This document shows positions 24,580-35,111 of a stretch of DNA of 64,000 nucleotides, one piece after another. Each line of letters opens with the position of its first letter. Within the stretch, counting starts at the first letter, position 1. The stretch comes from Helicobacter pylori. GTDB taxonomy: Bacteria; Campylobacterota; Campylobacteria; Campylobacterales; Helicobacteraceae. The DNA is taken from positions 930,001-994,000 of the forward strand of contig NZ_CP051500.1 in the NCBI RefSeq assembly GCF_016755635.1, written 5' to 3'. Under the pieces are notes generated by a model, which had not been told where the DNA came from, ran no database searches, and was given only the letters and a program-made list of their open reading frames with translations. The position numbers and the translations under genes are program-made.

Positions 24580-26154
24580 ATGAAACAAAATTTAAAGCCA
24601 TTCAAAATGATTAAGGAAAATTTAATGACACAATCTCAAAAAGTAAGATTCTTAGCCCCTTTAAGCCTAGCGTTGAGCTTGAGCTTCAATCAAGTGGGCG
24701 CTGAAGAAGATGGGGGCTTTATGACCTTTGGGTATGAATTAGGTCAGGTAGTCCAACAAGTGAAAAACCCGGGTAAAATCAAAGCCGAAGAATTAGCTGG
24801 CTTGTTAAACTCTACCACGACAAACAACACCAATATCAATATTGCAGGCACAGGAGGCAATGTCGCCGGGACTTTAGGCAACCTCTTTATGAACCAATTA
24901 GGCAACTTGATTGATTTGTATCCTACTTTGAATACTAATAGTATTCATCAATGTGGTAGCACTAATGGCGCTACTACTGCTGCTGCTACTAGTAATTCTG
25001 CTTGTTTCCAAGGTAACCTGGCTCTTTATAACGAAATGGTTAGCTCTATCAAAACTTTGAGTCAAGACCTCAAAAACAATATCTTTCAAGGCAACAACAA
25101 CACCACGAGCGCTAATCTCTCCAACCAACTCAGTAATCTTAACACCGCTAGCGTTTATTTGGCTTACATGAACTCGTTCTTAAACGCCAATAACCAAGCG
25201 GGTGGGATTTTTCAAAACAACACTAATCAAGCTTATGGAGATGGTGTTACCGCTCAACAAATCGCTTATGTCCTAAAGCAAGCTTCAATCACTATGGGGC
25301 CAAGCGGTAATAGCGGGGCTGCCGGTGCGTTTTTGGACGCCGCTTTAGCGCAACATGTTTTCAACTCTGCTAACGCTGGGAATGATTTGAGCGCTAAGGA
25401 ATTCACTAGCTTGGTGCAAAATATCGTCAATACTTCTCAAAACGCTTTAACGCTAGCCAACAACGCTAACATCAGCAATTCAACAGGCTATCAAGTGAGC
25501 TATGGCGGGAATATTGATCAAGCGCGCTCTACCCAACTATTAAACAACACCACAAACACTTTGGCTAAAGTTAGCGCTTTGAATAACGAGCTTAAAGCTA
25601 ACCCATGGCTTGGGAATTTCGCTGCCGGTAACAGCTCTCAAGTGAATGCGTTTAACGGGTTTATCACTAAAATCGGTTATAAGCAATTCTTTGGAGAAAA
25701 CAAGAATGTGGGCTTACGCTACTACGGCTTCTTCAGCTATAACGGCGCGGGCGTGGGTAATGGCCCTACTTACAATCAAGTCAATTTGCTCACTTATGGG
25801 GTGGGGACTGATGTGCTTTACAATGTGTTTAGCCGCTCTTTTGGTAGCCGAAGTCTTAATGCGGGCTTCTTTGGGGGGATCCAACTCGCAGGGGATACTT
25901 ACATCAGCACGCTAAGAAATAGCCCTCAGCTTGCGAGCAGACCTACAGCGACAAAATTCCAATTCTTGTTTGACTTAGGCTTACGCATGAACTTTGGTAT
26001 CTTGAAAAAAGACCTAAAAAGCCATAACCAGCATTCTATAGAAATCGGTGTGCAAATCCCTACGATTTACAACACTTATTATAAAGCTGGCGGCGCTGAA
26101 GTGAAATACTTCCGCCCTTATAGCGTGTATTGGGTCTATGGCTACGCCTTCTAA
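24580..26154 (+). CDS. alpB: Outer membrane adhesin AlpB (HopB)
   Basis: Paralogue and partner of AlpA, co-transcribed with it. It carries a signal peptide (FLAPLSLALSLSFNQVGA), then EEDGGFMTFGYELGQVVQQVKNP, an extracellular domain with one cysteine-clasped loop (HQCG to ACFQG) and a C-terminal barrel closely matching AlpA (FITKIGYKQFFGENKNVGLRYYGFFSYNG) ending VYGYAF. The start is uncertain: ATG 24580 has a GGGGGG stretch 9 nt upstream and gives 524 aa; ATG 24625 (MTQSQKVRF) has AAGGA at ideal spacing and a more ordinary signal peptide. Confidence 0.92.
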   Translation: MKQNLKPFKMIKENLMTQSQKVRFLAPLSLALSLSFNQVGAEEDGGFMTFGYELGQVVQQVKNPGKIKAEELAGLLNSTTTNNTNINIAGTGGNVAGTLGNLFMNQLGNLIDLYPTLNTNSIHQCGSTNGATTAAATSNSACFQGNLALYNEMVSSIKTLSQDLKNNIFQGNNNTTSANLSNQLSNLNTASVYLAYMNSFLNANNQAGGIFQNNTNQAYGDGVTAQQIAYVLKQASITMGPSGNSGAAGAFLDAALAQHVFNSANAGNDLSAKEFTSLVQNIVNTSQNALTLANNANISNSTGYQVSYGGNIDQARSTQLLNNTTNTLAKVSALNNELKANPWLGNFAAGNSSQVNAFNGFITKIGYKQFFGENKNVGLRYYGFFSYNGAGVGNGPTYNQVNLLTYGVGTDVLYNVFSRSFGSRSLNAGFFGGIQLAGDTYISTLRNSPQLASRPTATKFQFLFDLGLRMNFGILKKDLKSHNQHSIEIGVQIPTIYNTYYKAGGAEVKYFRPYSVYWVYGYAF

Positions 26155-26938
26155 AAAAGCTCAAGGCCTTTTATAGGCTTTGATTGAACCCTTTAACCCC
26201 AACCTTAAAAAACAACATAAAATCCCTATCAAATGTTATCAAATAATGGGATTGACCCCCTAATAACGCTTGATTAAAAGCTAGCATTCACAAAAAGCTT
26301 AACTCTCAAGGCTTATTGAGATTTTAAAACGCTTGATTAAAAACTTTTAAAAAGCTTTAGCGCTTCAAAATTTTTATACTTAGAAAAACAACCCAAAATC
26401 TTTATCAAATGTTGTCAAATATTGAGATTATCCCCTAAGAACGGCTTTAATGGTAAAGGTGATCAAACGCTAAAGATATTTAGGATTTCTGTGGTTAAAA
26501 ACTTTGTTTTGTGGTTCTAAATTTTATGGTAAAACCCATTTTTTAAGGGGATAGGAGTATTTTGAAACCCCCCCCAAAACTAAATCCCCCTAACCCAAGA
26601 AAACCGCTTTTAAAACCCCCAAGCAGAAATCCTAAACATCTTTAGTGTTTGGGGTGAATGCCGCTAATTTGCAGTATAACACCCCCATACATTTGCATCT
26701 AGCGTAGGAAGCGTGCAAAGTTACGCCTTTATAGATATGATGCGTGAGAGATGTAAGGAATGCGTTGGAGTTCAAACTCTGTAAAATCCATTAGGCACAC
26801 AGAACAAGAACCAAACTCTCCCCCAACATCAGGAAGCCCAATCGTCTTTAGCGTTTGGGTGCTTCACAAAACGAGCCACGCAAAGTATTAGATTTTAAAA
26901 AATGCTTTGGAGTGTTTTTAACTTGCTGTGATCGGAAA
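26155..26938. other. Intergenic region alpB-hofG with imperfect repeats and a possible micro-ORF
   Basis: 784 bp without a recognised gene. An imperfect direct repeat around TATCAAATGTTRTCAAATA occurs at about 26223-26243 and 26401-26421. A C8 tract (26568-26575) lies within a possible 27-codon frame (TTG 26562 to TAG 26645) with AGGAG 6 nt upstream; its product would be very Pro/Lys-rich. Beyond about 26650 I see no gene or RNA I can name. Confidence 0.5.
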
Positions 26939-28483
26939 TCAAAACTTCAGCGTGAGGTTGGTCATCATGTAACTTCTGTCTTGGTAATTAGCACTAAAAT
27001 CGCCATCAGGGTTATTGAACTTGGGCGCTCCAAAATACCCTGCTTGATAGCCTTTATTGATCCTAGCCCCATAATAAGTGATCCTAAAGTTAAGAAGAAC
27101 CGATTCAGTGAACGCATAGCTCGCATTGAATTGCAAGGAATATTCATTAGCCCTCCCCACTTGCCCTAGTGCGTTTTTATTCGCATGAGAGACGCGCCCA
27201 AAAACATGCCATGCAAAACGCTTATGGATCCCTCCAACAGAAGTGTAAAAAGTGAAAGTGTTAGCGTTAGTGATCGCATCAGCCAGCCCATCATAAGCCG
27301 TATTATCCCAAAAATCATAGCCAATCATTCCGGCATGCCTGGTCGTTACTGAGATTTCACTACCGATATAGGAAGTGTTATTACCCCTTGGCATCGTGTG
27401 AGAGCCTAAAAAAGCGTCCGAATTGCCAAAGGTGTTATAAAAGCCAATGGACCAGTTGAAATTATCCCACCAAAAAACCTGGCGGATATTTAAAGTAACG
27501 CCATTCCTCCCTAACAACGAGCCATGAGGCGTGCTGTCTTCTAAGCTATAAGTGTTTGTCTCTGGGTTATACCACCCCCTATAATATAAAGGGAAAGTTG
27601 TCATGATCATGCTTTGAGAGCGAAAGCCTACGTTTTCAAAATTCCTATTCGTGTCATAGACTAGTTTAAAACCGGGAGCGTTATAAGTCTTAGGTGCAAA
27701 ATAATAAAAAAATTGAGCGTCTAAGCCTTTATAAGAATAAGTCGTGGTGATCCCATGCCAGCCGTAATTGATGAAATCGTTGCTGTTACTAGGGTTGCCT
27801 CCCTTTTTCAAATAAGGCACTGTCGCAAAAAACTCATAAATCCAAGAGTTAAACGCTAAACCTCTCCCAAAAGAGCTCCACCACCAAAATCTTAACCTTT
27901 GCGTCTCAGTCTTATAGGGCTGATAATACACTTCCCACCCTTGATTCGAACCGCTCATGAAATCAATATTCGCCTCATAACGCCCCGCCTTAAACCCAAA
28001 AACATCTTTGTAATCGTATCGTAAAAAAGCGGTATCCACCACATAAGGCCTTGCATGATAGCTCGCTGATTGAGAAGTCCCCGCATAAGCAGGGCCAAGA
28101 TACTTATTGAAAAAGTATCCATGATAGCCCCCAATGAAATTCTCCACAATTGAGCCAAAAACCTTCCCATTAGCCTGGTTAATATCATACTTAGTCTTAT
28201 CATAAGGAATGGCTGCAATCGCCCCACCCAAAGAGACAGAGAGCCTGTGGTTTTCAGTGCCTTTAGGGAGTAAATTGACTTTGACTTGCGCTAAAGTTAC
28301 AATATCTATAAAACTTTCAGTAGGATAAATCCCTTTTTTAGTATTGATTTGAGAATTGTTAAAACCAATCTTAGAAAAGTTCTCCACACGACCACTAAAG
28401 CGATAATCAAAAGCTTCTACAGGACATAATAAAAACGATAAAAGCGATAAAGAAGAAGTCAAAAAATACTTTTCTTGCCTCAC
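26939..28483 (-). CDS. hofG: Hof-family outer membrane protein HofG
   Basis: Porin-like outer-membrane protein of the H. pylori Hof family (514 aa). It has a signal peptide (FLTSSLSLLSFLLCPVEA, then FDYRFSGRVENFSKIGFN), repeated amphipathic aromatic beta-strands without the Hop-type N-terminus, and a C-terminal NLTLKF ending in Phe. Family members resemble OprD-like channels; substrate unknown. It lies on the minus strand, 319 bp downstream of frpB2 but with its own promoter. The identity with HP0914/HofG is by recognition. Confidence 0.82.
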   Translation of the reverse strand: MRQEKYFLTSSLSLLSFLLCPVEAFDYRFSGRVENFSKIGFNNSQINTKKGIYPTESFIDIVTLAQVKVNLLPKGTENHRLSVSLGGAIAAIPYDKTKYDINQANGKVFGSIVENFIGGYHGYFFNKYLGPAYAGTSQSASYHARPYVVDTAFLRYDYKDVFGFKAGRYEANIDFMSGSNQGWEVYYQPYKTETQRLRFWWWSSFGRGLAFNSWIYEFFATVPYLKKGGNPSNSNDFINYGWHGITTTYSYKGLDAQFFYYFAPKTYNAPGFKLVYDTNRNFENVGFRSQSMIMTTFPLYYRGWYNPETNTYSLEDSTPHGSLLGRNGVTLNIRQVFWWDNFNWSIGFYNTFGNSDAFLGSHTMPRGNNTSYIGSEISVTTRHAGMIGYDFWDNTAYDGLADAITNANTFTFYTSVGGIHKRFAWHVFGRVSHANKNALGQVGRANEYSLQFNASYAFTESVLLNFRITYYGARINKGYQAGYFGAPKFNNPDGDFSANYQDRSYMMTNLTLKF

Positions 28484-28802
28484 TAAACTCTCCCTAATTT
28501 TAATTGTATGATCTCTTTTGTTGAGATTATAATTATAATCAAAAATAACATAAAATTAAAATATTAATTAAAATCCGCAACCCTATTTTACAAAAAATAA
28601 CCTTTTATTTTAAATTGGTTTAAAATTAAAGGATTAAAATCATACATTTGTTACTTCTAAAGAATGCGTTATTTTTGATTGGGCTTATTACCCATGAAAT
28701 TCTCGCTTCTTTTAACCCTCCTTTTTTGTTTTTGCGTGGGCGTTTTTATTTCTTCACTTCTTTAATCGCTTCAAAGAAAATAGCCCCCCACGCGCTCAAA
28801 TT
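28484..28802. promoter_or_regulatory. Promoter region of hofG with a perfect 16-bp palindrome
   Basis: The palindrome GATTATAATTATAATC (28525-28540) is a perfect inverted repeat containing two minus-strand TATAAT boxes, about 42-57 nt upstream of the hofG start. It resembles the AT-rich operators of Fur and NikR, and an ATTATAATCAAAAA block recurs in the frpB2 promoter. Which regulator binds, if any, is inference. The rest holds a 23-codon hydrophobic frame at 28694-28765 on the plus strand without a ribosome site and nothing else notable. Confidence 0.45.
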
Positions 28803-31244
28803 TTAAAACTTATAAGAAATTTCAAACCTAGCGTTAAAGCCAGGCTCTGCCATGCCCCTTGCATATTTGTCTTGATTAGGCTCATCAGGACTCATCACCG
28901 GGCTTGCTTGATCAATATATTGTTGGTTAAAAACATTGTTAAACACAGCGTTCAGGCTCAACCCTTTGAGTTTTTTATAAGTAGGCTTGTAAGTGATAAA
29001 GAAACTGCTCACCCCATAACCCGGTTTATGCACATGAAAAATCCCGGGCGTTTTAGGGCAATCGCTAGGCCGTCTGTCAATATCCGTAGGGCCGTTACGA
29101 TAAGGGCTATAAGAGCAATAACTCAAATCCGTAACGAATCGTGAAAGCCAAGTGATGCTAAGGCCGGTGCGTGGGATCGTATAACTTGCCGTTAAAATAA
29201 ACACATTGCCGGTTGTAGCCGCCAATTCATACACATCAGCGATCAAACGCCCCTTTAAAGAAGGCCATGATCGCGCCACGCTCAAGCCTAAAGAAAAACC
29301 CTTGTATTTAGCCGTCCCTGAAACTTCATAACCCGGCACATAAATAATATCTTGCGCGGGCAAGTTGGTGACAAAAAGCGTTGAAGAAAATTGATTGATG
29401 TAATTAGAAATCAATTGGACAAAACCGGCAGCTCTGAAATCAAAATACTTACTGCTGTATTCGGTGTTAAATTCCACATTTTGCCCAATTTCTGGCTTTA
29501 AATTGCGGTTGTAGCGCAAATTATCTTGACGCATCCACACCAAACCTCCAGGCATAGGACCTCTGGTTACATACGCATAAGAAAGCCTGAAATTCAAATT
29601 TTCTAAAGGCGAGACATTTAAAGCCGCGCTAGGGCTAAACCCTTGGGTTATGTGCAATTGCCAGTCTTTATCCACTAAAGTATAGACATCATAACGAGTC
29701 CCTGCTCCTAAAGTTACCATAGGGTGCAAGGTGTAATTCGCTTGCGCATACACCCCAACCACATTCGCCGTAGCGCCATTTCGTTGGCAACGCCCGTTCA
29801 TGTTAGGATCATTAGGGCCTCTAACCCTTAAGCATGCATCAGGGGCATCGCCGGGTTTGACTAATTCGCTATTAGGGATCGCTTTATCAAAAGTGGTTAA
29901 GTTTTGGTAATTCAACCCGTATTCAAAAAGATTGTCATTCTTATGATCTATGGTGTGGATCACATTCGCATTAAACCCGGAATTGATGATGAATAAATTT
30001 TTATTAGCCACCACAGAACCTCCTCCAAGGCTTTTAAAAGTGATGGAGCAAGTTTGTTTAGTAGTGTCATAAATACCCCCTTGCACCACGCATTCATTTT
30101 CTTCGCCAAGTTCTGGGTTTGGGGTGAAAGGAATGATAGCCGCTATATCGTTAGGCCTAAAAAGCGGATCAATTTGGACATTCCTAATGCTTGTATAACC
30201 ATTGATTTTTAATTTAGGATCACCAAAACGACTCCCCCCTTCTCTTTCATAATTCAAACTCACATTATGCACCAAATTGACGCTATAAGTTTTAAACAAA
30301 CTAGCGTCATTTTCAAACAAGCAATCGCTAGGGTTTTTCTCGTTAGGGAAAGCGTTAAAATCACCGCAAGAATAGGGTAAAAAAGTGCCTGTAAAATTCG
30401 CTCTTAAAGGGCGATTAGCGTTATCTCTGGTCATGTTATAACTGAGCGTTAAGGTATCCCTTTCGCTCAAATAACCATTGATCTTAGCCATCACATTGTT
30501 TTGCTCGCTAGGACTTCCTGTAACTTTATTATCCGTTTTAGGATCAAAAAGATTTTTCATCGCATTATCCCCATCACGATAATAGAAAATATTTTGATGC
30601 GTGTAATACAAAAGAATATCAAAATGATTGTTACGATAAGCGCCCATCACGGTTTCTCGATCCCCAAAGTTGGTCAAAAAAGTGGCAGCCCCACTCATGG
30701 CGTAGTTTTTACCTTTAGGGATAAAATCGCTCGCGCTTCTAGTTTCCATTCTAATTGCGCCAATCAAAGCCATAGGCCCCGCGCTCGCTTGAGCCGCCCC
30801 CTTAGTAACCACCACGCTTTTGAGCATTCCAGGGTCAATAATCGTATTGCCTTGATGCCCATAGCTTGCGCCCATTTGCGCTGCGCCATCCACCGTAACC
30901 CTAGCCAATCTGTCTTCAATACCGCGCACATAAATTTTTTGCGCTATAACCGCGCCACCGCCCACATTGATATTAGGGTTTCTTCTGAACATGTCGCTGA
31001 TTTGGTTGGCTTGCCTTCTTTCTAATTCCTTACTTGAAATGGTTGTCTGGTTGTTGTAATTAAAGATTTTAGCCGCTTGAGTGGTAACCTTACCCAGAGT
31101 GTGTTGGGCGTTCTTTTCTTTATCTTTTTTCCTTTCTGTCTTTTTTTCTTCTTTTTCTTCTTCTTTAGCCTCTAATTCAAACGTTCCTAATAAGGACAAA
31201 AAAATAGAAAAACTCCAATATTTTCTAAAACGCTTGTCATTCAT
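28803..31244 (-). CDS. frpB2: TonB-dependent outer membrane receptor FrpB2 (iron/haem type)
   Basis: Iron-regulated TonB-dependent receptor of 813 aa, intact. A signal peptide (SIFLSLLGTFELEA) is followed by a very charged KEEEKEEKKTERKKDKEKN stretch, a plug domain (QISDMFRRNPNINVGGG, IYVRGIEDRLARVTVDG, VVVTKGAAQASAGPMALIGAI, residues about 80-170) and a 22-strand-type barrel ending FEISYKF. Paired cysteines occur in extracellular loops (CGDF/DCLF, CVVQ/TCSI, CLRV/RCQR, SYCSY/SDCP). I recall the gene being split as HP0915/HP0916 in strain 26695; here it is one frame. Haemoglobin or haem binding is attributed to FrpB2 in this species. Confidence 0.85.
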   Translation of the reverse strand: MNDKRFRKYWSFSIFLSLLGTFELEAKEEEKEEKKTERKKDKEKNAQHTLGKVTTQAAKIFNYNNQTTISSKELERRQANQISDMFRRNPNINVGGGAVIAQKIYVRGIEDRLARVTVDGAAQMGASYGHQGNTIIDPGMLKSVVVTKGAAQASAGPMALIGAIRMETRSASDFIPKGKNYAMSGAATFLTNFGDRETVMGAYRNNHFDILLYYTHQNIFYYRDGDNAMKNLFDPKTDNKVTGSPSEQNNVMAKINGYLSERDTLTLSYNMTRDNANRPLRANFTGTFLPYSCGDFNAFPNEKNPSDCLFENDASLFKTYSVNLVHNVSLNYEREGGSRFGDPKLKINGYTSIRNVQIDPLFRPNDIAAIIPFTPNPELGEENECVVQGGIYDTTKQTCSITFKSLGGGSVVANKNLFIINSGFNANVIHTIDHKNDNLFEYGLNYQNLTTFDKAIPNSELVKPGDAPDACLRVRGPNDPNMNGRCQRNGATANVVGVYAQANYTLHPMVTLGAGTRYDVYTLVDKDWQLHITQGFSPSAALNVSPLENLNFRLSYAYVTRGPMPGGLVWMRQDNLRYNRNLKPEIGQNVEFNTEYSSKYFDFRAAGFVQLISNYINQFSSTLFVTNLPAQDIIYVPGYEVSGTAKYKGFSLGLSVARSWPSLKGRLIADVYELAATTGNVFILTASYTIPRTGLSITWLSRFVTDLSYCSYSPYRNGPTDIDRRPSDCPKTPGIFHVHKPGYGVSSFFITYKPTYKKLKGLSLNAVFNNVFNQQYIDQASPVMSPDEPNQDKYARGMAEPGFNARFEISYKF

Positions 31245-31285
31245 TCTTAAAATCCTGCTTATAATAATTTTTCTTAAAAAATAAA

Positions 31286-31312
31286 GGTGTTATTATAATC
31301 AAAAAAATATTA
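31286..31312 (-). promoter_or_regulatory. frpB2 promoter with AT-rich operator-like sequence
   Basis: A minus-strand TATAAT at 31297-31292 lies about 48 nt upstream of the frpB2 ATG, within TATTATAATC and a following ATATTA, a region resembling Fur-type AT-rich repeats. Iron control of FrpB proteins is known; the exact site is inference. Confidence 0.45.
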
Positions 31313-31417
31313 CAACCACCTTAAAAGAGCTAGCCATTTTTGATAAACAAATGATAAACTTTTAGAAAAATCCCACAAAAACCCCTTTCAAAACGCGCAG
31401 AATGCGAAAGGTCTTTT

Positions 31418-31849
31418 CTACCTCACCCTCACTTTTTTATCTTTATAGAGCCTGAATATTTTAGAGCTAGAGCTTTCAAACAAACCCCTTTCATCGCTCA
31501 CAATCACATCAGCGAGCTTGGAAGCGATCTCTTCATCATAGGCGCATTGGGTGAGGTTGGCTGAGGTGCTATAGAGCGTTTTAAAACGCTTTAAAAAATC
31601 CCCATGCCTGCCCCTAACCACACGAACGGCCTTAGAGTTAGGATAAATAAAAGTGGTTTTAGCGCTTCTTCTGATGAGGTTTTTAAAAGCGTTGGGTGCG
31701 CGCACCAGGCTTTTTAAGGTGGTAAAATCAGCGCTTTCTATTAAAACGCTTTGATTTTTAGGGCGGCCTTTTAAGGCGTTGAGTTTTTCGCTGTCTTTAG
31801 AAAGCAGTCCTATAGTGGTATCGCTTTGAGCTAAATACACTAGCGCCAT
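31418..31849 (-). CDS. Short Sua5/YciO/YrdC-domain protein (TsaC-like, t6A pathway)
   Basis: A 143-aa protein with the YrdC nucleotide/threonine-binding core: LAQSDTTIGLLSKDSEKLNALKGRPKNQSVLI (about residues 6-37), including KGRP, and STSANLTQC near residue 95. TsaC/Sua5 makes threonylcarbamoyl-AMP for the t6A37 modification of ANN-decoding tRNAs. Full TsaC is near 190 aa; this one lacks part of the usual N-terminal region, but the species seems to use the short form. ATG 31849 is 2 nt after the carB stop (a TTG one codon earlier is also possible), so it is coupled to carB. Confidence 0.7.
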   Translation of the reverse strand: MALVYLAQSDTTIGLLSKDSEKLNALKGRPKNQSVLIESADFTTLKSLVRAPNAFKNLIRRSAKTTFIYPNSKAVRVVRGRHGDFLKRFKTLYSTSANLTQCAYDEEIASKLADVIVSDERGLFESSSSKIFRLYKDKKVRVR

Positions 31850-31853
31850 CAAA

Positions 31854-34800
31854 TTACTTCAAATAATCTTGTAAGGCTAATAACTCGTCTTTTTGAGAGC
31901 TTTCTTCTAACGCTAAAAGTAAGACTTCTATCGCGCTTAAAGTCGTGAAATAACTCACATGGTTTTTAAGCACAGAAGCGCGAATGAGTTTGGCGTCATC
32001 TTGAGATTTGTGATCGCTGGTGTTGATAGCCATGCTGATTTCCCCATTCATCATTAAATCCATGATATTGGGGCGGCCTTCGGAAATTTTAAGCACTTTT
32101 AAAGACTTTACCCCAGCTTTTTCCAAAGCTTTATGCGTGCCTTCTGTAGCGCACAATTCAAAGCCTAACTGAACCAATCGCTTCATTAAAACGCATGCTT
32201 CTTCTTTATCCTTATCTTTAATAGAGACAAAAATAAGCCCCTTGTTTTTAATGGGGTTAAAGCAAGCCGTTTGAGCCTTGAAAAAAGCCAACCCTAAAGA
32301 TCTAGCAATCCCCATCACTTCGCCGGTGCTTTTCATCTCAGGCCCTAAAATCAAATCCGATCCATAAAGTTTATTAAAAGGGAAAACCGCTTCTTTTAAA
32401 GCCACAAAATGGGGCATTTTAGGCTTATAAACGCCTTTAGAATATTCTACGATATTTTTTTTATCATAAAACTTCAAGGCTTCTTTCAAATCTTCTAACA
32501 CCATAACCCTAGTCGCAACTTTGGCTAAAGGAACGCCTAAAGCCTTGCTTAAAAAAGGCACGGTTCTGCTGGCTCTGGGATTGACTTCAATCAAATACAG
32601 CGAATTTTCATAAACAGCAAATTGGATATTCAATAGCCCTACCACGCCTAAATGCAGAGCGATTTTCGCGCTCACTCGCTCAATTTCATCTAAAATTTCA
32701 GGGCTTAGAGTGGAAGGGATAAAGCATGCCGAATCGCCTGAATGGATTCCGGCTTCTTCAATGTGCTGTAAAATGCCGGCAATATAGACCTCTTTTTTAT
32801 CGCAAATAGCATCCACATCTAATTCCACCGCTTTTTCTAAAAACTTATCAATGAGGAGCGGATTTTTAGGGCTAACCTCTAAAGCATGCGTAACGCTTTC
32901 TAAATAATGGTGCAGTTCTTCAATATTTTCTAAAATTTGCATGTGTTGGCCGCCTAGCACATAACTAGGGCGCACGATAATAGGGAAACCAATCACATTA
33001 GCGATGCTATAGGCTTCATCAACGCTTTTAGCCATGCCGTTTTTGGGCTGCTTGATGTCAAGCTCTTTTAAAAAGAGGGAAAATTTTTCCCTATCTTCTG
33101 CAATATCAATCACCTTAAAAGGCGTGCCAATAATGGGGGCTTGCATTTTAGCTAGATCTTTAGCGAGTTTTAAAGGGGTTTGTCCCCCAAAATGCACGAT
33201 AATGCCATCCACTCGCTCCCTTTGAATGATGCTCTTCACGCACTCAAAATGAATGGGTTCAAAATAGAGCGTATCGCTTGTATCATAATCCGTGCTCACG
33301 GTTTCTGGGTTGCAATTGAGCATGACGCTTTTGATGTTTAAATCTTTTAAAGCAAAGCTCGCATGCACGCAACAATAATCAAATTCAATGCCTTGACCGA
33401 TACGATTAGGCCCAGAGCCTATGATTAGGATTTTCTTTTCTTGTTTTTCTTGTTTGTTTTCAACAGGGGGCAAAGGATTGGGGGCATAGGTGGAATACAA
33501 ATAAGGCGTGAGCGATAAAAACTCCGCCGCGCAAGTGTCCACTTCTTCAAAATGGGGCGCGATTTGCAAATTCATTCTGGCTAATTCCACTTCAAAAGGA
33601 CTCACCTCTAAATTTTCATTTTCTTTGATTTTAGCGGCAATCCTAGCATCGCTAAAGCCTAAATTTTTAAGCCCTCTTAATTTTTTGGCGTCCGTTAAAA
33701 CGCTAGAATTGATGCTTTCTTCTGCTTTGACTAGCTTTTGGATTTGAGATAAAAACCACCTGTCAATCTGGCATAATTCAAACACTTCATCAACACAAAC
33801 GCCAAGCCTGAACGCATCAGCGATATAGAGCAAGCGCTTGAAATTCGGCCGGCGGATTTCCTTTTTTATCATTTCTAAATCTTTGCTTAACGATTCAAAC
33901 CCTAGCCAATTGTTTTCCAAAGAGCATAACGCTTTTTGTAGGGCTTCTAAGAAATTCCCCCCTATCGCCATCACTTCGCCAATGCTTTTCATAGAAGTCC
34001 CTAAAGTGCTAGAAACACCGGCAAATTTTTCAAACGCAAAGCGAGGGATTTTCACCACGATATAATCTAAACTAGGCTCAAAACTCGCCGGGGTGTTGGT
34101 AATATCGTTTTTGATTTCATCTAAGCTAAAACCCACCGCAAGCATGGTAGCGACTTTTGCAATAGGAAACCCGGTCGCTTTTGAAGCTAGAGCGGAGCTG
34201 CGGCTCACTCGTGGGTTCATTTCAATCACAACCATTCTTAAAGTCTCTGGGTGGATCGCAAATTGCACATTACTCCCGCCCGTATCCACGCCAATTTCTC
34301 TCAAAATCGCAAAGCTCGCATCGCGCATGCGTTGGTATTCTTTATCGGTTAAGGTGAGGCTTGGAGCGATCGTGATGCTATCGCCGGTATGAACGCCCAT
34401 GGGATCAATGTTTTCAATGCAGCACACAATGATGCAATTGTCCTTGCTGTCTCGTATGACTTCCATTTCGTATTCTTTCCACCCCAATAAGGACTCTTCA
34501 ATCAAAATTTCATTAATGGGCGAAGCGTCTAGGGCGTTTTTAGCCAATTCTTGAAACTCTTCAATATTATAAGCGACCCCACTCCCTCCCCCAGCTAGCG
34601 TGAAACTCGCTCTAATAATGGCTGGAAAGCCAATTTCATTAATGGCTTCTAGGGCTTCTAACTCGCTATAAGCGTAACGCCCTTTAGGCAAATCCATCCC
34701 GATTTTTAACATCGCTTCTTTGAAAGCCTGCCTGTCTTCGCCTTTTTTAATCGCTTCAATCTTAGCCCCTAAAAGCTCCACGCCTTCTAACATGCCCTTT

Positions 34801-35111
34801 TGATGCATCTGCATGACCGCATTCAAAGCGGTTTGCCCGCCCATTGTGGGTAAAATAGCGTCAATCTTTTCTTTTTTGATGATAGCGGCGATATTTTCTG
34901 GAGTGATGGGTTGGATATAAGTTTGATGAGAAAATTCAGGGTCAGTCATCACGGTGGCCGGGTTAGAATTGATTAAAATCACTCTATAACCTAAAGATTT
35001 TAAGGTTTTACAACTTTGAGTCCCTGAGTAGTCAAATTCGCAAGCTTGCCCGATCACAATAGGGCCTGATCCTATCAGTAGAATGTTGGAAATATCGGTG
35101 CGTTTAGGCAT
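31854..35111 (-). CDS. carB: Carbamoyl-phosphate synthase large subunit CarB
   Basis: Makes carbamoyl phosphate from bicarbonate, ammonia (from CarA) and two ATP for arginine and pyrimidine synthesis. The 1085-aa protein has the expected duplicated layout: a first ATP-grasp half beginning [22 protein letters not shown] and holding [10 protein letters not shown] and the conserved [16 protein letters not shown], an oligomerisation domain (about 410-510), a second half beginning [23 protein letters not shown] with [14 protein letters not shown], and a C-terminal MGS-type allosteric domain (about 940-1085). Full length, no lesion. carA is not adjacent, as is usual in H. pylori. The start is ATG 35111 after AAGGATTAGTT. 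Confidence 0.96.
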   Translation of the reverse strand: MPKRTDISNILLIGSGPIVIGQACEFDYSGTQSCKTLKSLGYRVILINSNPATVMTDPEFSHQTYIQPITPENIAAIIKKEKIDAILPTMGGQTALNAVMQMHQKGMLEGVELLGAKIEAIKKGEDRQAFKEAMLKIGMDLPKGRYAYSELEALEAINEIGFPAIIRASFTLAGGGSGVAYNIEEFQELAKNALDASPINEILIEESLLGWKEYEMEVIRDSKDNCIIVCCIENIDPMGVHTGDSITIAPSLTLTDKEYQRMRDASFAILREIGVDTGGSNVQFAIHPETLRMVVIEMNPRVSRSSALASKATGFPIAKVATMLAVGFSLDEIKNDITNTPASFEPSLDYIVVKIPRFAFEKFAGVSSTLGTSMKSIGEVMAIGGNFLEALQKALCSLENNWLGFESLSKDLEMIKKEIRRPNFKRLLYIADAFRLGVCVDEVFELCQIDRWFLSQIQKLVKAEESINSSVLTDAKKLRGLKNLGFSDARIAAKIKENENLEVSPFEVELARMNLQIAPHFEEVDTCAAEFLSLTPYLYSTYAPNPLPPVENKQEKQEKKILIIGSGPNRIGQGIEFDYCCVHASFALKDLNIKSVMLNCNPETVSTDYDTSDTLYFEPIHFECVKSIIQRERVDGIIVHFGGQTPLKLAKDLAKMQAPIIGTPFKVIDIAEDREKFSLFLKELDIKQPKNGMAKSVDEAYSIANVIGFPIIVRPSYVLGGQHMQILENIEELHHYLESVTHALEVSPKNPLLIDKFLEKAVELDVDAICDKKEVYIAGILQHIEEAGIHSGDSACFIPSTLSPEILDEIERVSAKIALHLGVVGLLNIQFAVYENSLYLIEVNPRASRTVPFLSKALGVPLAKVATRVMVLEDLKEALKFYDKKNIVEYSKGVYKPKMPHFVALKEAVFPFNKLYGSDLILGPEMKSTGEVMGIARSLGLAFFKAQTACFNPIKNKGLIFVSIKDKDKEEACVLMKRLVQLGFELCATEGTHKALEKAGVKSLKVLKISEGRPNIMDLMMNGEISMAINTSDHKSQDDAKLIRASVLKNHVSYFTTLSAIEVLLLALEESSQKDELLALQDYLK

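Noticed and set aside
26650..26938. Structured RNA gene in the alpB-hofG gap
   Set aside because: I saw no tRNA, riboswitch or known small-RNA pattern and no clear terminator, so none was called.
28694..28765. 23-codon hydrophobic frame on the plus strand between hofG and frpB2
   Set aside because: It resembles a signal peptide but has no ribosome site or promoter; too weak to call.
31286..31312. NikR operator upstream of frpB2
   Set aside because: Two TATTA half-sites are present, but 12 nt apart, not the spacing I recall for NikR; kept only as an AT-rich operator-like promoter.
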